A DNA stretch of 10,374 nt from SAR324 cluster bacterium (GTDB lineage Bacteria; Bdellovibrionota; UBA2361; JAAZON01). The stretch covers positions 1 to 10,374 of the forward strand of contig JAAZON010000629.1 of NCBI GenBank assembly GCA_012797725.1. The letters run 5' to 3'. The position numbers were made by a program, and so were the translations under genes. This document shows positions 1 to 5,471 of the stretch, in pieces. Numbering within the stretch: the stretch's first letter is position 1; every line of letters starts with the position of its first letter. The notes beneath the pieces are model-generated. The model had not been told where the DNA came from. It worked only from the letters and a program-made list of their open reading frames with translations, and did not search any database.

Positions 1-36
1 AAATCCTATTAAGCAGCGTGAGCGTAAACAAAATCG

Positions 37-58
37 GGAGTTTGAAGGTTCAAACTCC
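37..58 (-). terminator. Inverted repeat, probable intrinsic terminator on the minus strand
   Basis: Two perfect 10-bp arms (GGAGTTTGAA and TTCAAACTCC) are separated by only two bases, so a real hairpin would have about 8 paired bases and a 4-6 base loop. Read on the minus strand the stem is followed by CGATTTTGTTT, a broken T tract. On the plus strand no T tract follows. This fits a terminator for minus-strand transcription arriving from the RNase HI gene about 300 bases away. The T tract is imperfect, so efficiency is uncertain, and the palindrome could instead be a protein-binding site. Confidence 0.45.
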
Positions 59-199
59 AGTGTCTTCTCTTGGTATTGTAAATTTTATCTGACATAACTA
101 CCTCAACTATTCTTTTCCGATTCTTTATCGTTCCATAAACCTAAAACCAGTCCCATATCTCCCTCCACAAAATAGGTAGACAATAACCAGGACAAGACA

Positions 200-328
200 G
201 GAGTCTGAGAACTGCTGAAAATTCAGATATTCAGATTCAGTTAACAGACCAACAGTTTTCGGAATCAGTAAGGCAGAAAAGCTGAAGCCAGAAGGCCGAC
301 GGCCGTCAAGCAGACTGCCGAGAACGGG
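200..328 (-). repeat. Dispersed intergenic repeat, copy A
   Basis: Read on the minus strand, positions 298 to 230 match plus-strand positions 3463 to 3531 at 60 of 69 bases by manual alignment, and eight of the nine differences are transitions. After a short indel a 17-base exact match follows (AGCAGTTCTCAGACTCC, ending at 200). A weaker match extends upstream to about 328 (CCCG..TCTGCTT..GGC). The copy begins about 35 bases after the stop codon of the minus-strand RNase HI gene, in sense orientation to it. The open frame through it is a by-product of the repeat, not a gene: it has no recognisable protein and no good ribosome-binding site. Confidence 0.8.
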
Positions 329-362
329 GATGTATTTACACCCTAACATCTAAATGAGTCCC

Positions 363-857
363 CTATCTTCTTGTCCACTCATTTGACAAACTATCTGCAT
401 ATTCATTCCATAGCCACCCATTATGCGCCTTGATCCATTTCAGACGAACTTTTGGGTGCTTTTTATGAAGTGAATAGAGTTCTTTCACAAGTTCAAGATT
501 TTTAACTTCTCCACCTTTTCGTTTCCAACCTCGTTTCTCCCAGGCTGCAGCCCATTCGTTAATTGTTTTAACACAGAGTTCACTATCTGAGTAAATTTCT
601 GTAGCCTCATCTTCTGGAATTAGCTTATAACCCTCAATGAGAGCACGAAGTTCCATTCTGTTATTTGTGGTATTGCCGTCATATCCGAACAACTCCTTTT
701 GTATTTGTCCATTCTTTACAAAAACCACACCCCAACCGCCTGGGCCAGGATTTGGTCTCGCACTACCATCAGTAAAAACTCCATCTTGTGGGCCATCTTT
801 GTAACGTTTCAGAACCTCACTAGGACTTAAACTCTCTTGGAACTCATTAGTAACCAC
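363..857 (-). CDS. rnhA: Ribonuclease HI
   Basis: Endonuclease that cuts the RNA strand of RNA-DNA hybrids (R-loops, primer remnants) in the cytoplasm using two metal ions. The product is 164 residues from the GTG start chosen here. The catalytic set is complete: Asp30 (FTDGSARPNPGPGG), Glu69 (NRMELRALI), Asp91 (YSDSELCV), His145 (WIKAHNGW) and Asp155 (EYADSL). Their spacings of 39, 22, 54 and 10 match E. coli RNase HI (38, 22, 54, 10). The substrate-handle region is the basic stretch GWKRKGGEVKN. The frame stays open up to a TTG at 914, which would add 19 hydrophobic and basic residues and overlap the first base of the divergent glycosyltransferase gene. GTG at 857 is preferred because AAAGGG lies six bases upstream and a 56-base divergent gap remains for promoters. 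About 20 residues precede the catalytic domain compared with E. coli. Confidence 0.93.
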   Translation of the reverse strand: MVTNEFQESLSPSEVLKRYKDGPQDGVFTDGSARPNPGPGGWGVVFVKNGQIQKELFGYDGNTTNNRMELRALIEGYKLIPEDEATEIYSDSELCVKTINEWAAAWEKRGWKRKGGEVKNLELVKELYSLHKKHPKVRLKWIKAHNGWLWNEYADSLSNEWTRR

Positions 858-913
858 AACATACCCTTTCAAAAATAATAGAATGTTTATATTCTTCTTA
901 AAAAAGACTAACA
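858..913. promoter_or_regulatory. Divergent promoter gap between rnhA and the glycosyltransferase gene
   Basis: This is a 56-base, very AT-rich gap between two divergent starts, so it should hold promoters for both genes. On the plus strand TATATT at 888-893 is a plausible -10 box, with TTTCAA at 867-872 as a weak -35 at only 15 bases spacing. AGAAT and ATTCT form a small inverted repeat around it. Neither promoter is strong by eye. The call rests mainly on gene arrangement. Confidence 0.35.
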
Positions 914-2197
914 ATGAAAATACTGATTCTCAACCAGGACTGGTTTGCGGACGAATTCAGGGCGCTAGGACATGAAGTTTGCACCTGCGGGACAGCAGAG
1001 CATCTTAATGTAGTTCTTCCCACACCATGCCTTCATATAGAAACCATTATTAAAGAGCATCTCGATGGCTTCCGACCAGACCTTATTCTCTGGCTCGATA
1101 ATAGTGCGCCTTTATTTACTATCGGATTAGATGATACCGATATTCTTACGGTTTTCTACTCTGTCGACACTCATCATCACAGCTATATTCATCGATTCTT
1201 AGCCCATATTTTCGATCTTAGTTTTATTGCTCAAAAAGATTACTTGAAGGAATTTGAGGCCGTTGGTTCTGAAGCTTTTTGGCTTCCTCTTTGGGCCTCT
1301 CGTCACGTAGAAGCATCAGAGAGCAAGACACATGGCGCAGTATTTGTTGGAAATTTAAACGCCAAGCTTAATCCTGACCGTGTAGCCTTTTTCGAGGCCT
1401 TAAAAAAGGAAGTTCCTATTCTTGCAACCACGGGAGAGTATTGGAAGATTTTTCCTTTCAGTGAAATAGTTGTAAATCAAACTGTTAAAGGAGATCTAAA
1501 TTTTAGAGTTTTTGAAACAATGATGTGTGGTGCTTTGCTTCTCACCGAATATGCGCCAAATGGTCTTTTTGAGATTTTCAAAGAAGGTGTTCACCTTGTC
1601 ACTTATGAAAAGAATAACGTACAAAGTGCTGCGCAAAAAATAAGAGAACTTTTGGCGGATCTTCCGAAAACCCGGAAAATTGCCCAAGCTGGAAGAGAAG
1701 AAGTAATCGCCCATCATTTGCCTAAGCATCGAGCTGAATTTTTGTTGAAGTCTTTTTCAGGGCTTAAGAAAAAAAACTCAAATAGAAAACATTTTGCCAA
1801 TGCTTTTAGCTTTAGCATATTAGCAAGAAACATTGAAAGTATGGATATAAACACCGCCGCAAGAAGTCTCGTTACCGCAATGAGCAGTCTTGAAGAAGGC
1901 TTGAAAAAAAATGAAAAAATGCATGAAGACATTGGTATAGAAAGTATTTTTGCATGCATACGCTATGATCAAATCTTTAGCTCAACAGCGGGAATGACCA
2001 TGATCTTTCGCTTGGCGGATGCCTATCCAGACTACGCGGGCTTCACACTGGCAAAAATTCGTCAGTTGTTGAACCAAGGCTTAATTGGAGAGGCAAAAAG
2101 TTTGAGCGAAGAAAACTTCTCAGAATCTCCAGAGAAAATCTTTTCTGAGGCAGAGAAGTTTGTCTCTTCAATTTTAGCGAGCTCAAACGCGATATAA
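914..2197 (+). CDS. CgeB-like family 1 glycosyltransferase
   Basis: The 427-residue protein has a GT-B-like layout. The N-terminal half begins MKILILNQDW, followed by PDLILWLD (55-62), YSVDTHHHS (82-90) and FVGNL (144-148). The nucleotide-sugar-binding half carries NFRVFETMMCGALLLTE (about 196-212), then NGLFEIF.EG..LVTY (216-231) and AGREEVIAHHLPKHRAEFLL (259-278). This is the signature of the CgeB/Glyco_trans_1_2 group, whose members transfer sugars onto surface polysaccharides or proteins. Donor and acceptor cannot be read from the sequence. Residues from about 285 to 427 form a helical, charged C-terminal extension that I do not recognise. No signal peptide or membrane segment is seen, so it should be cytoplasmic or peripheral. 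The ATG has no clear Shine-Dalgarno. Only three bases separate its stop from the next gene, which suggests co-transcription with rluA. Confidence 0.8.
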   Translation: MKILILNQDWFADEFRALGHEVCTCGTAEHLNVVLPTPCLHIETIIKEHLDGFRPDLILWLDNSAPLFTIGLDDTDILTVFYSVDTHHHSYIHRFLAHIFDLSFIAQKDYLKEFEAVGSEAFWLPLWASRHVEASESKTHGAVFVGNLNAKLNPDRVAFFEALKKEVPILATTGEYWKIFPFSEIVVNQTVKGDLNFRVFETMMCGALLLTEYAPNGLFEIFKEGVHLVTYEKNNVQSAAQKIRELLADLPKTRKIAQAGREEVIAHHLPKHRAEFLLKSFSGLKKKNSNRKHFANAFSFSILARNIESMDINTAARSLVTAMSSLEEGLKKNEKMHEDIGIESIFACIRYDQIFSSTAGMTMIFRLADAYPDYAGFTLAKIRQLLNQGLIGEAKSLSEENFSESPEKIFSEAEKFVSSILASSNAI

Positions 2198-2200
2198 AAG

Positions 2201-2953
2201 ATGACCCGCTTGCTTAAAATCCTTTTCGAAGATGAGTACCTTCTTGCAATCAATAAAGATCCTTGTATGCATTCTGTAATGCAGCACAAGTCTATAGAAA
2301 ACTCGATAGCCTTTGCGTTAAGTAACTATCTAAAGGACGCTGCCTTTATTTCCCCAAAGAAGGAAGATTCCGGCCTTGTCCAGCGCCTTGATTTCGAAAC
2401 TAGTGGCGTAATCATAGCAGCAAAATCAAGAAAGGTTTGGGATTTATTGCACGAAGCATCAGCTTCCAACTCTATGCAGAAAACTTACTTGAGCCTTGTT
2501 GAGGGGCATTTTCCTAATTCTCTAAAACTTGAGAACTTTATCGGCACTTCTGGCAGACGCTCAAAAAAGGTGCGAGTTTTTACAAAACAAGCCAGAACTA
2601 AATTCAGGCCTCTTCCAGCAGTGACTTCCTTTAAATTGCTGAAATTTTTTAAAGACCTAAACCTTTCACTAATTGAAGCTCATATTTATGTGGGTCGAAG
2701 ACACCAACTAAGGGCCCATGCAGCCTTTGTAGGACACCCGTTAATTGGGGACGTTCTCTACGGAAGCTCAAGATCGATTGAAGAGCTTGGCCATAATTTG
2801 AAATTCCCGGGTAATTGTCCTGATTTCTTTCTTCATGCCAGATGTTTGAAACTAAAGCATCCAAAGACTAAAAGAACTCTTTTGATAGAGGCCCCACTTC
2901 CAGAATGGACCAATAATATCAAGATCTTATCAACTTTTTCTCAACTTAGTTAA
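2201..2953 (+). CDS. RluA-family RNA pseudouridine synthase
   Basis: Isomerises specific uridines to pseudouridine in rRNA or tRNA. The 250-residue protein starts directly in the catalytic fold and lacks the N-terminal S4 RNA-binding domain of RluC/RluD-type enzymes, so it resembles RluA/TruC-like short forms. The catalytic motif is QRLDFETSG at 61-69, with Asp64 as the nucleophile. The family normally has His before Arg-Leu-Asp, and here it is Gln61. The second conserved block, GRRHQLRAHAAFVGHPLIGD (165-184) followed by VLYG, is intact. A late FLHARCLKLKHP segment matches the usual C-terminal strand. The RNA target cannot be deduced. The gene follows the glycosyltransferase by three bases and has no clear Shine-Dalgarno before its ATG, consistent with translational coupling. 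Confidence 0.9.
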   Translation: MTRLLKILFEDEYLLAINKDPCMHSVMQHKSIENSIAFALSNYLKDAAFISPKKEDSGLVQRLDFETSGVIIAAKSRKVWDLLHEASASNSMQKTYLSLVEGHFPNSLKLENFIGTSGRRSKKVRVFTKQARTKFRPLPAVTSFKLLKFFKDLNLSLIEAHIYVGRRHQLRAHAAFVGHPLIGDVLYGSSRSIEELGHNLKFPGNCPDFFLHARCLKLKHPKTKRTLLIEAPLPEWTNNIKILSTFSQLS

Positions 2954-2961
2954 TTCTTATA

Positions 2962-3001
2962 TTGAAAATTCAATTATAGCTGTGCATAGTAATTGTATAA
3001 A
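2962..3001 (+). promoter_or_regulatory. Candidate promoter for the small hypothetical gene
   Basis: Within the 71-base gap after rluA, TTGAAA (2962-2967) and CATAGT (2985-2990) sit 17 bases apart. An alternative pair is TTATAG (2974-2979) and TATAAA (2996-3001) with 16 bases between. The first box overlaps an inverted repeat with arms ATTGAA/TTCAAT (2961-2974). Both are weak matches read by eye. Confidence 0.35.
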
Positions 3002-3024
3002 CTATTCAATTATTCAAAGGTGAG

Positions 3025-3396
3025 ATGAAGCAAGAACTTTCAGAATCTGTTTTTTTAGATGAAGAGGCACAAAACCTTTTTGGTATTGCAGAAAATTTAA
3101 GCAGCCCTGAAAAGCGCCTTCTTTATGCGATATGCGAGCGTTCTGTACGGGATCTTTTCTCCTCTTTTTCTGAAGAAAGAGACTCGGCAATTGAGTGGCT
3201 GAAAGATAGCGAGGGGAATGATCCTTTTAGCTTCCCATGGATTTGCGAGATTTTGGATCTAAATCGGGAAGCTCTACTTGAGAAAATATGGAGTTTGCAA
3301 AAAATAGGAATGAAATACCAGAATGCTTCCAGAGAACTTTATGCAATAATTGATCTAAACAATTCTACTGATCAGGAATACAAGAAAGTTGCTTAG
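3025..3396 (+). CDS. Small conserved-looking hypothetical protein with an FSFPWICEILDL motif
   Basis: The 123-residue product is acidic, with no signal peptide or membrane segment, so it is probably cytoplasmic. The central part (about 39-97) has the order RSVRDLF, RDSAIEWL, a short acidic linker, then FSFPWICEILDLN and LLEKIWSLQ. This spacing resembles a motif I associate with unnamed short proteins in delta-type proteobacteria, where a W-L-x(5-10)-F-S-F-x-x-I-C-E-x-L-G/D-L core recurs, but I cannot name a family or function. The helix-turn-helix-like pattern CEILDLNREALLEKIWSL could bind nucleic acid; that is speculation. The ATG follows AAAGG at four bases. It stands alone between rluA (71 bases upstream) and a repeat (30 bases downstream). 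Confidence 0.7.
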   Translation: MKQELSESVFLDEEAQNLFGIAENLSSPEKRLLYAICERSVRDLFSSFSEERDSAIEWLKDSEGNDPFSFPWICEILDLNREALLEKIWSLQKIGMKYQNASRELYAIIDLNNSTDQEYKKVA

Positions 3397-3425
3397 AGAT
3401 TCCTCCTAAGTTTGTCATTGAGACA

Positions 3426-3554
3426 CCCGCTTTCTGCATTCTGCTTAAGGGCTAAGCGCTCTCGGCCTTCTGACTTCAACTTTTCTACCTTACTGATTCT
3501 GAAGACTGCTGATCTGTTAACTGAGTCGGAAACAGAAAGCAGTTCTCAGACTCC
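3426..3554 (+). repeat. Dispersed intergenic repeat, copy B
   Basis: The core at 3463-3531 matches copy A (298 to 230, minus strand) at 60 of 69 bases, and AGCAGTTCTCAGACTCC ending at 3554 matches exactly. The 5' part from 3426 (CCCG..TCTGCTTAAGGGC) aligns more loosely. It starts about 30 bases after the stop of the plus-strand hypothetical gene, again in sense orientation to its upstream gene. Similar CTG-rich text continues less regularly to about 3660. The open frame across it is not considered coding. Confidence 0.8.
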
Positions 3555-3643
3555 GTTGACTGTTGGCCGTACAGCGGGCTGCAGAGGGCAGAGAGAAATA
3601 GCAAAAAACAACTGGTTTCCTTCAATTTCGGCTGTCCACAGTC

Positions 3644-3661
3644 TGCTAACTGCTCTTAGCA
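3644..3661. repeat. Small inverted repeat in the convergent gap before atpE
   Basis: TGCTAA and TTAGCA (6 bp each) flank a 6-base loop. No T tract follows on either strand, so it is at best a weak terminator for the converging transcripts of the small hypothetical gene and atpE. It lies in the 298-base gap 3397-3694, whose remaining content is repeat copy B and related CTG-rich sequence. Confidence 0.3.
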
Positions 3662-3694
3662 TTTCCAATGCGACAGGAATTTTAGCAACCAGCC

Positions 3695-4021
3695 TTAAAT
3701 CTTTCCTGTAAGCATGAATGCAATAACGAAAGATAAAATACCTAAAGCTTCCATGAATACAAGGCCAAGGATCATTGGAGTAAAAACTTTCCCTGCTGCA
3801 GCGGGGTTTCTTCCAATAGACTCGAGTGCAGCAGCAACAGCCTTTCCTTGACTTATGGTTGCTCCAAAAATCGCAACTCCTATTGCTATTGCAGCACCAA
3901 GAGCAATAAGCCCCTTATCACCACCCGAAGCAACGGCCTCAGCCCCTTCCGAAGCATAAGCAACACTGCAAAACAAAGCGGATATCATTACACCTGCTAA
4001 AACTTGAAAATACCTTTTCAT
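3695..4021 (-). CDS. atpE: F0F1 ATP synthase subunit c, with signal peptide
   Basis: Forms the rotating membrane c-ring that carries protons through F0. The 108-residue precursor is longer than the usual 70-80 residues because residues 1-23 look like a cleavable signal peptide (MKRY, hydrophobic core, AYA cut site before SEG). The mature part has two membrane helices joined by the polar loop Arg71-Asn72-Pro73. The ion-binding carboxylate is Glu91 in FMEALGIL. Gln58 sits where sodium-type rings have Gln32, but Ala92, Leu93 and Leu96 replace the Ser, Thr and Tyr of the sodium site, so proton coupling is more likely. AAGGAG lies five bases before the ATG and starts just after the atpB stop codon. 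The gap to atpB is 12 bases. It is the last gene of the block. Confidence 0.96.
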   Translation of the reverse strand: MKRYFQVLAGVMISALFCSVAYASEGAEAVASGGDKGLIALGAAIAIGVAIFGATISQGKAVAAALESIGRNPAAAGKVFTPMILGLVFMEALGILSFVIAFMLTGKI

Positions 4022-4026
4022 CTGCT

Positions 4027-4032
4027 CTCCTT
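4027..4032 (-). promoter_or_regulatory. Strong ribosome-binding site of atpE
   Basis: AAGGAG on the minus strand ends five bases before the atpE ATG. It is the best Shine-Dalgarno seen in the window and fits the need for many more c subunits than a subunits per complex. Confidence 0.75.
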
Positions 4033-4033
4033 T

Positions 4034-4759
4034 TTAATGATGATCTTCTTCCTCATGGTGCAAAACAAAGAGGATGTATATCATCGTCAATGTACTAAAA
4101 ACAAAGGCCTGCATAAAACAGACAAAAGTTCCCATCGCGTAAAAAACAATGGGAACCACGAACTTTGTTAAATCTGTAAATATCCCAAGCACTATGTGAT
4201 CGGCGCTAATATTCCAATATAACCTCATATTTAAAGTCAAGATTCTAATGCAGTTACTTAAGATTTCCAGCACAAAAACTATTATACCCACCAAGATCAT
4301 GGGCCAATAATGAAGTCCCCCACAAAAGTGTTTTAAATAACCAAAGAGCCCCTGCTCTTTCACCCCTATCCAGTTAAAAGAAACAAAGACAACCAAGGCC
4401 ATGCCGACATTCACCCAAACAGTGGTAGTAGGTGCGGGCATACCGGGCACAAGCCCAAGTAAGTTTGTTGTTAAAACAAAAAAGAACACACTGGCACAAA
4501 AGGGCAGGAATTCCCTTCTTTCTTTCCCCAATATCGAATCGTAATATTTAATAAAAGCCTCTATGAAGAAGTCAAAGACCGCACTTAAGCTAAAGCCTTT
4601 TGGTGGAATTATGGCATCTTGTAATGATTCCGGTTGCTTGATACGAGAGGCGGCTCGAACACCTAGGCCCAACAATACTCCACCAATAGCGATTCCACCC
4701 ACAAATTTCTGCAGATCTGGATTGTTGATAAGATGATTTAGGTATGTATAACCTTCCAT
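4034..4759 (-). CDS. atpB: F0F1 ATP synthase subunit a
   Basis: Stator membrane subunit that forms the two proton half-channels against the c-ring. The 241-residue protein is close to usual family length. The family block TTNLLGLVPG...PT (about 97-112) is present. The essential arginine is Arg179 in LTLNMRL (the counterpart of E. coli Arg210). The following positions read YWNISADH instead of the usual FGNMxAGE/H, placing His188 at the E. coli Glu219 site. Gly210 occupies the site of E. coli His245, often Glu in other bacteria. The conserved Gln217 (E. coli Gln252) in FMQAFVF is kept, and the protein ends with a His/Glu-rich tail. There are about five or six membrane helices and no obvious signal peptide. 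No strong Shine-Dalgarno precedes the ATG. It lies 12 bases upstream of atpE on the same strand. Confidence 0.95.
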   Translation of the reverse strand: MEGYTYLNHLINNPDLQKFVGGIAIGGVLLGLGVRAASRIKQPESLQDAIIPPKGFSLSAVFDFFIEAFIKYYDSILGKERREFLPFCASVFFFVLTTNLLGLVPGMPAPTTTVWVNVGMALVVFVSFNWIGVKEQGLFGYLKHFCGGLHYWPMILVGIIVFVLEILSNCIRILTLNMRLYWNISADHIVLGIFTDLTKFVVPIVFYAMGTFVCFMQAFVFSTLTMIYILFVLHHEEEDHH

Positions 4760-4903
4760 ATGAAATGTCTTATAAAAACTTTCTGCAACCGTTCAGACCG
4801 AGAAAGCCTTAGATCCTTGCAGATGGCGCGATTTTCCTGACCTTGAAGCTTTAGTTGTGGCATACTGCATGGCTTAAATCTGTATTGTCCAAATTCAAAC
4901 CCT

Positions 4904-4918
4904 AAGCACAGTGTGCTT
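4904..4918. repeat. Perfect 15-bp inverted repeat in the atpB leader
   Basis: AAGCACA and TGTGCTT flank a single central base. As DNA it resembles a dimeric-regulator operator. As RNA it could only form a tight hairpin with fewer pairs. Its position, about 145 bases before the atpB start and inside the presumed transcript, would suit attenuation or repression. No regulator is encoded nearby. Confidence 0.45.
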
Positions 4919-5000
4919 TGCTCAGCAAAATCGTGGCCTCACTTGGGGGCTGAACGGGTACAACTTTCTTATTTCTCTTTTAAGCACAAAGCAAATATAG

Positions 5001-5032
5001 ATCATATAAAATGAGAGGGTCCAACTGGTCAA
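5001..5032 (-). promoter_or_regulatory. Candidate sigma-70-type promoter for atpB-atpE
   Basis: On the minus strand TTGACC (5032-5027) is followed after 18 bases by TATATG (5008-5003). A shifted reading gives TATGAT at 20 bases. The -35 box matches five of six consensus bases. A start near 4995 would leave a leader of about 235 bases before atpB. Confidence 0.5.
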
Positions 5033-5084
5033 CAGCAATGAAGAAATGTGCCTTAAGAATACTTACGTTCTATTTGGAAGGCAT

Positions 5085-5471
5085 CTATTCTTTAGGCTTC
5101 CCCCCGTCGCTACTCAATTTAGGTGCAATACAGGCAGTTATTAAACTACCTGGAATAAACATCAGCACTCCCAGAAACATATCTTTCAGATAGGGACCCA
5201 AAGAACTATTTAACACTGCGTAAATAATAGTAAAAAATAAGAGTAGTTTAAGAGGTAATATCAGAAAGTACATTTTTCTTTTTGATGTCCCTTCCTTCAA
5301 GATGCCTAGACAAATGAGTTTGTAAGTCCATGTGCTTAGTAATATATAGAGCCCTCCCATAATTAATGCGACGACATGGAATAGATCGTTGAATACACCA
5401 CTAATTGCGGCTGCTACCAGAACACTCAATGCTGTGCTTTTGATAAAGAGTTCGTATTGGAGATCTTTCAT
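5085..5471 (-). CDS. AtpI-like small membrane protein (ATP synthase subunit I family)
   Basis: The 128-residue protein has four hydrophobic segments at about 10-27, 32-56, 67-88 and 96-116, a basic cytoplasmic loop (KEGTSKRK, 59-66) and a charged tail (SSDGGKPKE). This topology and its place just upstream of atpB match AtpI, a non-essential helper thought to aid c-ring assembly or ion supply in F-type ATP synthases. AtpI sequences diverge strongly, so the call leans on context as well as topology. The ATG is preceded by AGAAGG at a short spacing of three bases. The 325-base gap to atpB is unusual, since the two genes often lie close together. It diverges from dnaA across a 336-base gap. Confidence 0.72.
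   Translation of the reverse strand: MKDLQYELFIKSTALSVLVAAAISGVFNDLFHVVALIMGGLYILLSTWTYKLICLGILKEGTSKRKMYFLILPLKLLLFFTIIYAVLNSSLGPYLKDMFLGVLMFIPGSLITACIAPKLSSDGGKPKE

Larger units (their letters stand above)
4760..5084 (-). other. Long non-coding leader between the atpI-like gene and atpB
   Basis: This 325-base stretch has no convincing gene on either strand. It holds a promoter candidate near 5001-5032 and a perfect 15-bp inverted repeat at 4904-4918, followed at 4919-4934 by a small TTTGC-TCA-GCAAA hairpin. The part at about 4900-4960 is visibly richer in G and C than its surroundings. If transcription starts at that promoter, atpB would carry a 5' leader of roughly 240 bases. I do not recognise a known riboswitch or RNA family. 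Confidence 0.5.

Noticed and set aside
49..58. TTCAAACTCC resembling a tRNA T-arm
   Set aside because: The neighbouring sequence pairs as a simple 22-base palindrome, and no acceptor, D or anticodon arms can be built within the window.
125..349. 74-residue minus-strand open frame
   Set aside because: It lies mostly in repeat copy A. Its similarity to the frame at 3412-3711 comes from the shared repeat DNA. Differences between the copies fall on all codon positions and the frames end differently.
3412..3711. 99-residue plus-strand open frame with a non-ATG start
   Set aside because: It lies across repeat copy B and runs into the atpE 3' end on the other strand; there is no ribosome-binding site and no protein-like composition.
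5011..5193. 60-residue plus-strand open frame in the atp region
   Set aside because: It overlaps the end of the atpI-like gene antisense and the atpB promoter, and shows no motif.
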